Shown: positions 1 to 8,947, counted from the stretch's first letter. The stretch: DNA of 34,888 nt from an uncultured Prochlorococcus sp. (GCA_902563335.1 CACEWU010000010.1:1-34888); one strand, 5' to 3'. The notes: a model not told the origin generated them from the sequence alone. Numbers and translations are program-made.

Positions 1-812
1 TTCGGTTTAATGCGTACAGATAATGAGGGAATAATTCAAGAATTTCGTGAAAAGCCAAAGGGAGACTCACTTAAATCTATGGCTGTTGATACCTCTCGTT
101 TTGGCTTAAAACTGAAGCGGCAAAAGAGCGACCATACCTTGCTTCTATGGGTATTTATGTTTTTAGTCGTAATACATTATTTGACCTTTTAAATAAGAAT
201 CCAAACCATAAAGATTTTGGTAAGGAGGTTATCCCGGAAGCACTTTCAAGGGGTGATCAACTTCGTAGTTATGTCTTTGACGACTATTGGGAAGATATTG
301 GAACTATTGGGGCATTTTATGAAGCCAATCTTGCTCTAACCGAGCAGCCTACGCCCCCATTTAGTTTTTATGACGAGAAATTTCCCATATACACACGTCC
401 TCGCTACTTACCTCCTACTAAGCTTGTAGATGCTCAAATTACTGATTCAATCATTGGTGAAGGTTCAATCCTCAAGTCATGTAGTATTCACCATTGTGTT
501 TTAGGAGTAAGAAGTAGAGTTGAAAGTGATGTAGTGCTTCAAGACTCTTTGGTAATGGGGTCTGATTTTTTTGAATCTTCAGAGGAACGTCTTGCTTTAC
601 GTAATGGTGGGGGAATTCCTCTAGGTGTTGGTACCGGTACAACTGTAAAGAGGGCCATACTCGACAAAAACACTCGAATAGGTAATAACGTGACTATTAT
701 TAATAAGGATCGTGTGGATGAAGCTGACAGAGCAGATCAGGGTTTCTACATACGTAATGGAATTGTTGTTGTAGTAAAAAATGCCTCCATTTCTGATGGA
801 ACGGTAATTTAA
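1..812 (+). CDS. glgC: Glucose-1-phosphate adenylyltransferase, 3' part, apparent frameshift
   Basis: ADP-glucose pyrophosphorylase, which makes ADP-glucose from glucose-1-phosphate and ATP for glycogen synthesis in the cytoplasm. The gene is cut by the window start. Frame 1 opens at base 1 with [10 protein letters not shown] and EKPKGDSLK, the loop typical of bacterial GlgC. Beyond about base 108 the family-like sequence ([17 protein letters not shown], then FGKEVIPEA and [18 protein letters not shown]) continues in frame 3 from base 114. The C-terminal part is the left-handed beta-helix with hexapeptide-like repeats (around ITDSIIGEG and [11 protein letters not shown]). One base appears to be missing in the AAAACTG stretch at 107-113; restoring a C would give [11 protein letters not shown]. 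This could be a base-calling error or a real mutation. gnd follows on the same strand. Identity is secure; the state of the frame is not. Confidence 0.93.
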
Positions 813-982
813 AGATCTAGTTATTAATTACTTAGTTTTTTTATATTTACATTCCTTGTTATTCCAATAACTCTCTATGGATTTTCACCATTGTGATGGT
901 TCAATCCTGACATTGTTCTCTTGAAGGCAGCATGTTTTTGATCACTTAGTCACACTAACCAAAGTCTATAAAATTACTGGCC

Positions 983-2401
983 ATGTCGAAGGCTCATTTT
1001 GGATTGATAGGACTTGGGGTTATGGGAGAAAATCTCGTCTTAAACGCTGAGAGGAATGGTTTTTCAAGTGTCGTTTACAACCGAACATTTAGTAAAACTG
1101 AGGCTTTTTTACAAGGTCGCGGGTCTGGCAAATCAATTGCTGGGGTAAAAAATCTTCAGGATTTTGTTAAGCAATTAGAGCGACCTCGACGAATATTGAT
1201 GATGGTTAAAGCTGGACCAGCCACAGATTCAGTTATTCAGGAAATTTCTCCTTTTTTACAAGAAGGAGATTTACTTATTGATGGAGGTAATTCAGAATTT
1301 CGCGATACAGAAAGACGTGTTAGCGAACTTGAAAGCAAGAGCTTTGGATATATTGGGATGGGAGTATCTGGAGGTTCCAAGGGAGCATTAGAAGGGCCTA
1401 GCATGATGCCTGGTGGTACAAAATCTTCTTATAAAGCAATCGCAAATTTGTTAGGAAAGATGGCTGCTCAGGTTGAAGATGGTCCTTGTGTGACATATAT
1501 AGGACCAGGAGGGTCAGGTCATTTTGTGAAGACTGTCCATAACGGAATTGAATACGGAATTGAGCAGATTCTTTCTGAGGCTTACGACTTAATGAAACGC
1601 GTAGGTGGCATGAATTGTGACCAAATTGCGGATGTTATGGCTTTTTGGAATAGCACAGAGGAGCTTTCTTCCTATTTAGTTGAGATAACCGAAGTCTGTT
1701 TACGAGCAACCGATCCAGACGATGGTGAGCATGTTGTTGAAAAGATCATGGATAAAGCTGGTCAAAAAGGTACAGGCCTTTGGACTGTGATGAGTGCTTT
1801 GGAATTGGGTGCTCCTGTTCCAACTATTTATTCTGCTTTGAATGCAAGGGTATTGAGTTCCCTGAAGCAGCAAAGAGTTAATGCACAGGAAGTTCTGAAT
1901 GGACCGGAACCCCAACGTTTTGATCTTGGAAATGTCGAGAATGGAATGGCACCTCTTATGGACGCAGTTGTCATGGCCACCATTGCTAGTTATGCGCAAG
2001 GTATGGAGTTAATGCGACTTGCCTCTTCTCAATACAATTACAATCTTGATATGCCTTCAATTGCTCAGATATGGAAAGGTGGATGCATTATTAGATCCCA
2101 GTTGCTTAAGAGGATCCAAGATGCTTTTACCCTTAATTCACAATTGCCAAATCTTCTAGTAGACCCATGGTTCTCTGGGCAAGTTAATAATCGCCATAAG
2201 GGGCTATCAATAGTTGTGGCAGGAGCAATGAAGGCTGGAATTCCTGTTCCTTGTTTAAGTAGCTCTTTGGATTACATCAATAGCTATCGCACCTCTAGGT
2301 TGCCGCAGAATTTGGTTCAAGCTATGAGAGATTGCTTTGGCTCTCACAGTTATGAACGCGTTGATAAAGAAGGTGTTTTTCATACAGAATGGCTTGATTG
2401 A
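983..2401 (+). CDS. gnd: 6-phosphogluconate dehydrogenase, decarboxylating
   Basis: Oxidises 6-phosphogluconate to ribulose-5-phosphate and CO2 with NADP reduction, the last step of the oxidative pentose phosphate pathway and the main night-time NADPH source in cyanobacteria. The 472-aa length is standard. The Rossmann motif GLGVMG lies at residues 10-15, followed by MMVKAG, the substrate-site GVSGGSKGALEGPSMMPGG, and the catalytic KTVHNGIEYG segment. The all-alpha C-terminal domain is complete and ends with YERVDKEGVFHTEWLD. The ATG at 983 leaves a 170-bp upstream gap with a TATAAA-like element at 968-973. pgl begins 10 bp after the stop, so the two OPP genes are very likely co-transcribed. 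Confidence 0.97.
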   Translation: MSKAHFGLIGLGVMGENLVLNAERNGFSSVVYNRTFSKTEAFLQGRGSGKSIAGVKNLQDFVKQLERPRRILMMVKAGPATDSVIQEISPFLQEGDLLIDGGNSEFRDTERRVSELESKSFGYIGMGVSGGSKGALEGPSMMPGGTKSSYKAIANLLGKMAAQVEDGPCVTYIGPGGSGHFVKTVHNGIEYGIEQILSEAYDLMKRVGGMNCDQIADVMAFWNSTEELSSYLVEITEVCLRATDPDDGEHVVEKIMDKAGQKGTGLWTVMSALELGAPVPTIYSALNARVLSSLKQQRVNAQEVLNGPEPQRFDLGNVENGMAPLMDAVVMATIASYAQGMELMRLASSQYNYNLDMPSIAQIWKGGCIIRSQLLKRIQDAFTLNSQLPNLLVDPWFSGQVNNRHKGLSIVVAGAMKAGIPVPCLSSSLDYINSYRTSRLPQNLVQAMRDCFGSHSYERVDKEGVFHTEWLD

Positions 2402-2410
2402 TGAAGATTC

Positions 2411-3127
2411 ATGGTTAGCTACAAACTTGAGAAAGCAATAGATAAATTTGATTTGGCTCGTAGAGCAAATCAAATTCTTGCTTCCCATATTGATATAGCT
2501 CTTGATCAGAGGGATCGTGCTCAAATTGCTTTGTCGGGAGGAACAACCCCTTCAGCAACATATAAACAGCTTGGTCAAGAACATCTCCCCTGGAACAGGG
2601 TTGATGTTTTTCTAGGAGATGAGCGTTGGGTTGATCCCAACAGTGATGCAAGCAACGCGCTCATGCTAAAAAGAACACTTTTTTCAAGTGTTCCAGGTTC
2701 TGAAGCATGTTTTCATCCTGTACCTACTCCCCCTGTTTGCTCGTCTGTTGAAGAAGGTGCTGAATCTTTCTCTCTTCTTGTTGAGAAAACATGTGTAGGA
2801 AATCCGCCAGTATTTGATTTGATATTGCTTGGACTAGGAGACGATGGTCATACTGCTTCACTGTTCCCTGGTTCAGAAGCTATAAAAATTACTGATCGCT
2901 GGACAACTGTATGTAGAGCTAAAGGTAATGATCGAATATCCCTTACATTTCCCGTTCTTTCTTCAGCTAGAAAGGTCGTCTTTTTAGTTAGTGGTTCTAA
3001 TAAGAAATTAGCCCTACAGCGCCTACTTGATTCTTCAGAATCATCTGAAAGAACACCAGCTCGATTGGTTGCACCCGATTCTGAGGTATTGGTGATAGCT
3101 GATGAGGAAGCTGCAGAATTGGTTTAA
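2411..3127 (+). CDS. pgl: 6-phosphogluconolactonase (DevB type)
   Basis: Hydrolyses 6-phosphogluconolactone to 6-phosphogluconate, the step just before Gnd. The 238-aa protein carries the family signatures: SGGTTPSATYKQL (sugar-phosphate loop of the glucosamine-6-phosphate isomerase/lactonase fold), FLGDERWVDP, and LGLGDDGHTASLFPG with the expected catalytic His. It starts at an ATG 10 bp after the gnd stop, giving a two-gene OPP unit. Nothing unusual in composition or length. Confidence 0.95.
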   Translation: MVSYKLEKAIDKFDLARRANQILASHIDIALDQRDRAQIALSGGTTPSATYKQLGQEHLPWNRVDVFLGDERWVDPNSDASNALMLKRTLFSSVPGSEACFHPVPTPPVCSSVEEGAESFSLLVEKTCVGNPPVFDLILLGLGDDGHTASLFPGSEAIKITDRWTTVCRAKGNDRISLTFPVLSSARKVVFLVSGSNKKLALQRLLDSSESSERTPARLVAPDSEVLVIADEEAAELV

Positions 3128-3199
3128 AGAGTTCAGTTAGAAAAGTTTCCTTCGACTTTTTAGGATTATATTCTTGAAATGAGGATTTATTAAAGTTTT

Positions 3200-3763
3200 G
3201 TGTCTTCTCAATCTCCCCGAGAGAAATTAATTTTTTCGCCTGGTCAATTTGACAGGTGGACATCACTTAATGATTCCATCATGGGTGGATCTAGTAATGC
3301 GTCGTGCAAGATCTTAGATAGTGGTCTCTTGTTAGAAGGAGATCTGATAGAAGAAGGAGGAGGATTTGTTAGTTGTCGATCACCAATACTTTCACCCCCT
3401 TTAAACCTTTCTCAATATCGAGGGTTGAAAGTTGATTTAGATGGCGCTGGCCGAACATTAAAAATTGCCATTAAAGCTAGGAATCGATTTATTGGAATGT
3501 CAGGATTTTTTGAAAGGGGTCTTTGTTGGGTTGCAGCAATCCCAACTAATGTCTCAGGCACAACTTCTATTCATATTCCATTTAATATTCTTAAGCCAAC
3601 GATTAGAGCCAAAAAGGTTCCTTTGCCTGTTCCTTTCAATTCTAGAGCTATTACACAATTTCAATTACTGCATTCAAAATTTGGTCTGCCTGGCGAAATA
3701 AATGCTGGCTTCAAACCAGGATTTATCCAAATACATTTGCGATCGATTAGTGTATTCACATGA
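3200..3763 (+). CDS. CIA30-family protein
   Basis: A 187-aa protein resembling the complex I intermediate-associated protein 30 family. Visible hallmarks are the opening FSPGQFDRWTSLNDSIMGGSSNA, the strand FVSCRSPILSPPLNLSQYRGLKVDLDG, and a C-terminal FKPGFIQIHLRSI, a jelly-roll (galactose-binding-like) pattern. In mitochondria CIA30/NDUFAF1 helps complex I assembly; in cyanobacteria the role is not established, and assembly of NDH-1 or another thylakoid complex would be inference. No signal peptide or membrane segment is visible. The start is GTG at 3200; no in-frame ATG lies near it. The stop overlaps the next start by 4 bp (ATGA at 3760-3763). Confidence 0.78.
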   Translation: MSSQSPREKLIFSPGQFDRWTSLNDSIMGGSSNASCKILDSGLLLEGDLIEEGGGFVSCRSPILSPPLNLSQYRGLKVDLDGAGRTLKIAIKARNRFIGMSGFFERGLCWVAAIPTNVSGTTSIHIPFNILKPTIRAKKVPLPVPFNSRAITQFQLLHSKFGLPGEINAGFKPGFIQIHLRSISVFT

Positions 3764-4161
3764 GAAAGAAGAACTTGTTGGGGTTAATTGCCTCTGCTGC
3801 TGATATTTGTATCAAGCCTTGGCAACATGCTGTTATTATTCAGAATAAGGATACTGAAGAAGAAATTGGTCTGGAGCATTTTTTTGATTTAGTAGTCAGA
3901 ATTGAATGTCGAAGTAAGGATGGTGAAAGGTTTTTCGAAAATGATTTAGAACTTGATATATATAGAAGTGGTAGTGATTTGAATCTTACATTAAGCAGAG
4001 TTGATCAACCTAAACTTCCAATACTTTGGCAGGGAAAGCATGCTGTGTGGATGGACTCCTTCTCAGGAAAACGTTGCCATGCTCCTATAGATGGCGGCAA
4101 TTTAGAGTCATTAGCGAGACGTATAAGATCTTTATTTCTCTCAATCAAGGAGGATATTTAA
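3760..4161 (+). CDS. Conserved hypothetical protein, translationally coupled to the CIA30-family gene
   Basis: A 133-aa soluble protein that I do not recognise beyond the impression of a cyanobacterial conserved hypothetical. It has mixed alpha/beta composition, with acidic strands in the middle ([30 protein letters not shown]) and a basic C-terminal helix ([16 protein letters not shown]). No signal peptide, transmembrane segment or metal motif is seen. It starts within the stop of the preceding gene (4-bp ATGA overlap), which argues for coupling and a shared process. Its stop overlaps the stop of convergent ilvD by 3 bp (4159-4161). Confidence 0.72.
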   Translation: MRKKNLLGLIASAADICIKPWQHAVIIQNKDTEEEIGLEHFFDLVVRIECRSKDGERFFENDLELDIYRSGSDLNLTLSRVDQPKLPILWQGKHAVWMDSFSGKRCHAPIDGGNLESLARRIRSLFLSIKEDI

Positions 4162-5840
4162 TATTGATCTTTTGGTTGATCTGTAACAGCCCCTTTGCTA
4201 GAGCTACTTACTAATCTTGAGTACTTACCAAGAATACCGGTCGAGTATCTAGGTTTTGGTTTTACCCAGGTTGATCGCCTTTTCTTTATTTCATCTTCGT
4301 CAACATTTAACTGTATAAGTCTCTGATTTGCATCAACTGTAATGCTGTCACCTTCATTCACTAAGCCAATTGTTCCCCCAACAGCTGCTTCAGGTGCTAC
4401 ATGTCCAACGACTAGTCCATAGGTCCCGCCACTGAAACGACCATCAGTTATAAGAGCAACTTTATCTCCCAAACCTTGTCCAACAATCGCAGAGGTAGGG
4501 GCAAGCATCTCTCTCATCCCTGGACCACCAACAGGTCCTTCATTGCGAATAACAATTACATCACCATTCTTTATTTCATTATTGATAATTGCTTTTAAAC
4601 AATCTTCTTCACTTTCAAAAACTCTTGCCGGACCTGTTAACACAGGTGTTTTAATTCCACTAATCTTTGCAACGCTTCCTTCACTGGCAAGATTACCTTT
4701 GAGGATCGCTAAATGACCCTTTTTATAAATGGGTTTTTTAATAGAGCGGATAACATCTTGATGTGGTGATGGTTCTGAGGGCACATCCTTGAGGACATTA
4801 GTAATTGTTTTACCTTCAATTGTTAGACAGTCACCATGTATTAGTCCCTCGTCAAAAAGTAATCTCATTACTTGGGGAATACCTCCAGCTTTATGAAGGT
4901 CAACTGTCACATACTTTCCGCTAGGTTTGAGATCACAAATTACAGGGACTTTCTGTCTTATTTTCTCAAAGTCGTCGATATTTAGCTCTACTCCTGCAGT
5001 TTTCGCAATAGCTAGTAGATGTAGAACTGCATTGGTCGAGCCACCAACAGCCATGATCACACTAATTGCATTTTCAAAAGCTTTTCTGGTGAGCAAATTT
5101 AATGGCCTTATATCACTTTTTATAGCTTCAAGTAAAACCAAGGCGCTTTTTGAAGCACTTTCTGTTTTCTCTTTATCTTCTGCTGCCATTGTTGAGCTAT
5201 ATGGAAGACTAAGACCCATAGCTTCTATAGCTGCAGACATGGTGTTTGCAGTAAACATACCACCGCAACTTCCAGCACCTGGAATAGCATTTTTCTCCAC
5301 CCTAAGTAATTGTTTCTCGCTTATCTTCCCACTTGTAAGTTGACCAACAGCCTCAAATGCGCTGACAACTGTTAGGTCAGTACCATCTAAATGTCCAGGT
5401 TTAATTGTTCCTCCATACACGAAGATCGATGGTATGTTCATTCTTGCCATGGAAATAATTGCTCCAGGCATATTCTTATCACAACCACCAATTGCTAGAA
5501 CACCATCCATGCTTTGTGCATTGCAGGCTGTTTCAATAGCATCTGCAATAACTTCTCTTGAAACAAGTGAATATTTCATCCCTTCTGTACCCATTGAGAT
5601 CCCATCACTGACAGTAATCGTCCCAAAGATTTGTGGCATACCACCTGCTTTTCGAATTGCATCTTCTGCGCAATTAGCGAGTTTGTTAAGGCCTAAATTG
5701 CATGGCGTAATTGTGCTATAGCCATTAGCTATACCAACTATTGGTTTGCTGAAATCTTCGTCACCAAAGCCAACTGCTCGTAGCATTGCGCGGTTTGGTG
5801 ATCTTTGGATCCCCTGAGTGATGGCGCTGGATCTGAGCAT
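4158..5840 (-). CDS. ilvD: Dihydroxy-acid dehydratase
   Basis: Dehydrates 2,3-dihydroxy-isovalerate and 2,3-dihydroxy-3-methylvalerate to the 2-keto acids in valine and isoleucine synthesis. The 560-aa length is normal. Family hallmarks are the start [20 protein letters not shown], the Fe-S cysteine motifs GGCDKNMPG and [13 protein letters not shown] plus an earlier TPCN, and the C-terminal [15 protein letters not shown] and [20 protein letters not shown]. The ATG at 5840 is the expected start. The gene lies 48 bp downstream of a small membrane-protein gene on the same strand and converges with the preceding plus-strand cluster, overlapping its last bases. Confidence 0.97.
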   Translation of the reverse strand: MLRSSAITQGIQRSPNRAMLRAVGFGDEDFSKPIVGIANGYSTITPCNLGLNKLANCAEDAIRKAGGMPQIFGTITVSDGISMGTEGMKYSLVSREVIADAIETACNAQSMDGVLAIGGCDKNMPGAIISMARMNIPSIFVYGGTIKPGHLDGTDLTVVSAFEAVGQLTSGKISEKQLLRVEKNAIPGAGSCGGMFTANTMSAAIEAMGLSLPYSSTMAAEDKEKTESASKSALVLLEAIKSDIRPLNLLTRKAFENAISVIMAVGGSTNAVLHLLAIAKTAGVELNIDDFEKIRQKVPVICDLKPSGKYVTVDLHKAGGIPQVMRLLFDEGLIHGDCLTIEGKTITNVLKDVPSEPSPHQDVIRSIKKPIYKKGHLAILKGNLASEGSVAKISGIKTPVLTGPARVFESEEDCLKAIINNEIKNGDVIVIRNEGPVGGPGMREMLAPTSAIVGQGLGDKVALITDGRFSGGTYGLVVGHVAPEAAVGGTIGLVNEGDSITVDANQRLIQLNVDEDEIKKRRSTWVKPKPRYSTGILGKYSRLVSSSSKGAVTDQPKDQY

Positions 5841-5888
5841 GTTGTTTATTGAGCCTTGGTTGTGATGAAAGCCAACTTATATTCCCAT

Positions 5889-6188
5889 CTAGTTTCTTGC
5901 TCCTAGATCTTCAAGCTGTTTACGTACATCTGCTATTGCAGCATTTAACTGTTCAACTCGTTCTTCTAGTTGTTCACTACTCTCTATTTTTCGAGAGGAG
6001 GAGGAATTTTCAATAGCTTCCGAGCCATCTTGCATGCGAGGCGCGTAAAGCATTGCTTGTTGCTTTTTGCTTTGTTGACGTCTCTCAGCTTCTGAAAATA
6101 ACCACCAAGCTAGCCCTGCAGCACCTAGGACTGCACCGCTGATTAAAGAAGAGAGACTGGTACTGGTTGACTCGCGATACTGACTCAT
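5889..6188 (-). CDS. Small membrane-anchored coiled-coil protein, hypothetical
   Basis: A 99-aa protein with one likely N-terminal transmembrane helix (residues about 14-31, SLISGAVLGAAGLAWWLFSE), a basic Gln-rich stretch (ERRQQSKKQQ), a Ser-rich linker, and a C-terminal heptad-like helix (SEQLEERVEQLNAAIADVRKQLEDL) that should form a coiled coil. The glycine-rich membrane segment resembles small picocyanobacterial membrane proteins. Function is unknown; a scaffold or adaptor role would be guesswork. It sits 24 bp downstream of upp and 48 bp upstream of ilvD on the same strand, so it may share their transcript. Confidence 0.75.
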   Translation of the reverse strand: MSQYRESTSTSLSSLISGAVLGAAGLAWWLFSEAERRQQSKKQQAMLYAPRMQDGSEAIENSSSSRKIESSEQLEERVEQLNAAIADVRKQLEDLGARN

Positions 6189-6212
6189 GCCTACTTTTTA
6201 ATTGCCTTAATC

Positions 6213-6830
6213 CTAAGTTAGGCCTTGTGTTTTGTTTTTCATACGTAAGGAAGGATTTCCAATTCCTGGACTTATCTCTCCAAATTCTGTTAATTCTGGG
6301 TCTATACAGGCTGCATAAATATTTAGATCAGGTAACTGTTCTCCAATATTTTTAAGCCCAGGACTGGAGGCTAGGGCAGTAATTATCCGTATTCGTTTGG
6401 GGCTAATGTTCTGTTCATATAGTAATTGAAGTGAACTCAGAAGCTCTTGTCCGCTTTTGATTTGATCGATATAAACCACGATTCCAGCATTTTCGGCAAC
6501 CATATCGGGAACACCTTTAAAACATAGTTCTGCATTTGGTAATACTCTTCTCGCACCTTGCCAAAGCTCAAAACCTCCTCTACTTATTGGTATTGCTAAT
6601 AAGGGGACACTGTTTTCAATGACTTGTCCTTGGGTTGTTGTCTGATGAGTCTGGACTTCTTCAAATCGATATGGTAGCCAGTCTCTCAAGGCTTCGTAAG
6701 TTAACCATCTTCCAAGCTCTTCTAGTCCAGTTGCATATAAAGCTGCTGGTGTCGTTCTGTTACGAAGCATCGTTAACCAGTGTGCGATTAATGGGTGTGG
6801 TGGAACGACGACTCTTAATGTCATAGCCAT
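6213..6830 (-). CDS. upp: Uracil phosphoribosyltransferase-like protein with divergent PRPP loop
   Basis: A 205-aa protein related to UPRTase, which converts uracil and PRPP to UMP. The N-terminus fits the family: HPLIAHWLTMLRNRTTPAALYATGLEELGRWLTYEALRDWLP. The middle keeps a PLLAIPISRGGFELWQGARRVLPNAE segment equivalent to the usual RAG..M..G...L.P. The canonical PRPP-binding loop (DPMLATGGS in typical enzymes) is replaced by YIDQIKSGQEL, and the C-terminal uracil-site region (usually PGLGDAGDR.FGT) reads SPGIGNPSLRMKN. Activity as a UPRTase is therefore uncertain; it could be a specialised or regulatory PRTase. The start is ATG, with a second ATG two codons later. It is divergent from the pentapeptide gene. 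Confidence 0.8.
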   Translation of the reverse strand: MAMTLRVVVPPHPLIAHWLTMLRNRTTPAALYATGLEELGRWLTYEALRDWLPYRFEEVQTHQTTTQGQVIENSVPLLAIPISRGGFELWQGARRVLPNAELCFKGVPDMVAENAGIVVYIDQIKSGQELLSSLQLLYEQNISPKRIRIITALASSPGLKNIGEQLPDLNIYAACIDPELTEFGEISPGIGNPSLRMKNKTQGLT

Positions 6831-6902
6831 AGCTCATTCACAGGCGTTTATTTGCCATAACGTGAATAGACAAATTACTGGCTTGTGGCCAACTCATTCA
6901 CA

Positions 6903-7415
6903 ATGCAACAAACTCGATTTTTATCCAGACGTATTGGCTCCTTTTGCATAGCAGCTTTCTTGTTAATCGCTCTTGTATTTCCCTCGTCTCAAGTATCAGC
7001 AAAAAGACCTCCTGAAACTCGTAATCAAGAAAAGATAGAAATCTCGCAAGATATGCATGGTAGGGATTTGAGTGGTTATGAATTTATAAAAGTTGATTTA
7101 CGTGGTGTTGACTTGAGTGAATCTGATCTTACGGGAGCTGTTTTCAACAACAGTCAGCTCAAAAATACAGATTTGCATGGAGCCAATATGAAGGATGTAT
7201 TGGCTTATTCCACAGATTTTGATGAAGCTGATTTAAGAGATGCGAATTTTACAAATGCTCTTTTGATGGAGAGCAATTTTAGTGGGGCTATGATTGATGG
7301 AGCCGACTTTACAGATGCAATTCTAAATCGTATAGAACTTAAAAAACTTTGTGATAGAGCACAAGGAACTAACACTTCTACTGGAATAGATACAAGCTAC
7401 AGTCTTGGATGCTGA
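6903..7415 (+). CDS. Secreted (probably lumenal) pentapeptide-repeat protein
   Basis: About 170 aa from the ATG at 6903; an in-frame GTG at 6885 would add six residues. I prefer the ATG because it gives a compact signal peptide (QQTRFLSRRIGSFCIAAFLL, then a hydrophobic core ending at VSA before KRPPE). The mature part carries tandem pentapeptides of the A(D/N)LXX type, such as DLRGVDLSESDLTGAVF, NTDLHGANMKDV, EADLRDANFTNAL and GADFTDAIL, forming a quadrilateral beta-helix. It ends with a two-Cys tail (LCDRAQGTNTSTGIDTSYSLGC) that could form a disulphide in an oxidising compartment. Thylakoid-lumen or periplasmic location is inferred; molecular function is unknown. Confidence 0.85.
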   Translation: MQQTRFLSRRIGSFCIAAFLLIALVFPSSQVSAKRPPETRNQEKIEISQDMHGRDLSGYEFIKVDLRGVDLSESDLTGAVFNNSQLKNTDLHGANMKDVLAYSTDFDEADLRDANFTNALLMESNFSGAMIDGADFTDAILNRIELKKLCDRAQGTNTSTGIDTSYSLGC

Positions 7416-7448
7416 AATTAGTAATTACTATGGTTTGTATTTTTTAGA

Positions 7449-8507
7449 ATGAGTAAACGTATTCCTGTCACTGTCGTAACAGGTTTTCTAGGCGCAGGAA
7501 AGACTACTCTCTTGCGCTATTTACTAACCCATAGCCATCAAAGACTGGCCGTTATGGTCAATGAATTTGGAAGCGTTGGGTTAGACGGGGACTTAATTCG
7601 TAGTTGTGGATTCTGTTCAGATGAGGAGATTGATGGGCGACTTGTAGAGCTGAATAATGGTTGTCTTTGCTGCACTGTTCAGGATGACTTTTTACCAATG
7701 ATGGAAAAATTGTTATCTAAGGCTGACAGTCTTGATGGCATTGTTGTTGAGACAAGTGGATTGGCTTTACCTAGACCGCTATTGCAGGCGCTTGAATGGC
7801 CTGCAATAAGAGCCAAAGTTCATGTGAATGGAGTTGTTACAGTTGTTGATGGAGAGGCTCTTGCTTCAGGGAGTCCAGTTGGAGATTTATCAGCGTTAGA
7901 TAAACAACGTCAAGATGATACAAACCTAGACCATCTAACCCCAGTTGATGAGTTATTTACTGATCAGTTATCAGCTGCAGATTTAGTTTTAATTACTCGT
8001 TCGGACCTATTAACGAGTGATTCACTTAATAATATTAAGTTAGAACTTATGCAGAAGGTCAGAGCCGGCACTCAAATTATATCTATCAGTTTCGGTAAAA
8101 TTGATACCAGATTAATCCTTGGTCTTCAGCATTCATCTGTCAATAATTCTTTTCATGGTCATGAACATGATGATCAGCACGATATTCATGACCATCAGCA
8201 TGTTGAAATTCAATCTGGCAGTATTCGTTTAGAGGGGATAATTTCTCGTGAAACCCTTGAATCACTATTGAAGGACTTGGCTGTCCGTTTTGAAGTCGTT
8301 CGTCTTAAAGGTCGATGTTGGCTTCCTCACAAGTCGCTTCCGCTTCAGTTGCAAATGGTCGGACCAAGATTATCTAGTTGGTTTGAGATGGCACCCGACA
8401 ACGTATGGACTCCTACTCAAGGTGGCGTTGATCTAGTCGTATTTAGCTTTAAGGAAGAGGCGGTTAGCTCTATTAGTAGCCAGATAGAACAGTCATTTTG
8501 TGTATAA
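7449..8507 (+). CDS. CobW/COG0523 GTPase, putative metal chaperone
   Basis: A 352-aa G3E-family GTPase. Walker A GFLGAGKTT lies at residues 12-20, the metal-binding CLCC (CxCC) at 72-75, and VVETSGLALPRP at 99-110 is the family switch segment. A His-rich loop at 236-251 holds seven histidines (HGHEHDDQHDIHDHQH), typical of members that handle Zn, Co or Ni. The C-terminal CobW_C domain includes LKGRCWLPH. The usual guanine-specificity NKxD appears as TRSD at 183-186. Family members insert or deliver metals (cobalamin cobalt, zinc, nitrile hydratase); which metal applies here cannot be read from sequence. It begins 33 bp after the pentapeptide gene. Confidence 0.9.
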   Translation: MSKRIPVTVVTGFLGAGKTTLLRYLLTHSHQRLAVMVNEFGSVGLDGDLIRSCGFCSDEEIDGRLVELNNGCLCCTVQDDFLPMMEKLLSKADSLDGIVVETSGLALPRPLLQALEWPAIRAKVHVNGVVTVVDGEALASGSPVGDLSALDKQRQDDTNLDHLTPVDELFTDQLSAADLVLITRSDLLTSDSLNNIKLELMQKVRAGTQIISISFGKIDTRLILGLQHSSVNNSFHGHEHDDQHDIHDHQHVEIQSGSIRLEGIISRETLESLLKDLAVRFEVVRLKGRCWLPHKSLPLQLQMVGPRLSSWFEMAPDNVWTPTQGGVDLVVFSFKEEAVSSISSQIEQSFCV

Positions 8508-8642
8508 ATTTTAAAACCATGATGGATTTATATGTTTATATAACTTTTTGGTTGTGCAATCTAAATAAACAGGCGATGGTTATATGAAGATGGATCTTAA
8601 AAAAGATCTTCTAACGCTCGTCATTCAACGGATTGATCTTCC

Positions 8643-8828
8643 GTGATCCAAGCAACTGCTAAAAAAACAGCAAAATTCCATCAGCAAGAGTCAAGATTGT
8701 CTGGTGAAAGTTTCCTTTGCTCCCAGTGTGGTGGAAATGGGTATATGAAAACTACTCCTAACTGCTATCACACCTGTCTTGACTGTCTCGGTAGAGGAGT
8801 GAAACTTAAAATAAAAAAATGTGCATAA
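8643..8828 (+). CDS. DnaJ-type zinc-finger microprotein
   Basis: A 61-aa protein with two CxxCxGxG motifs: CSQCGGNG at residues 26-33 and CLDCLGRG at 45-52, the signature of the DnaJ/BSD2 cysteine-rich domain that binds zinc. Two extra cysteines sit at 41 and 60. There is no J-domain. The N-terminus is basic and Gln-rich and the C-terminus Lys-rich. The start is GTG at 8643, because an in-frame TGA lies three codons upstream (8634-8636). Stand-alone domains of this kind occur in phototrophs; plant BSD2 assists RuBisCO assembly, so a chaperone role is plausible but is inference. It stands alone between the COG0523 gene and purS. Confidence 0.8.
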   Translation: MIQATAKKTAKFHQQESRLSGESFLCSQCGGNGYMKTTPNCYHTCLDCLGRGVKLKIKKCA

Positions 8829-8947
8829 CTTTCTGCTTTTAATCACAAAAATAAATTTTAATGTACAGAATGATTCATGAGCAGCAACAGAATTATTAAT
8901 TTATGGTTCCTATCTGCTTTACATCTAATTCTCAATCAATTTAATCA

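Noticed and set aside
887-900. Hairpin ACCAT-TGTG-ATGGT downstream of glgC
   Set aside because: Only a 5-bp stem and no T-run follows, so it is not called as a terminator.
3138-3162. AAAAGT...ACTTTTT inverted repeat after pgl
   Set aside because: Weak AU stem with an 8-nt loop; too little to call a terminator.
4927-5721. Long plus-strand open frames opposite ilvD
   Set aside because: Shadows of the ilvD coding sequence with no family resemblance and no independent start context.
8593-8608. GATCTT-AAAA-AAGATC hairpin between the COG0523 gene and the zinc-finger gene
   Set aside because: Six-base AT-rich stem without a T-tract; could be chance.
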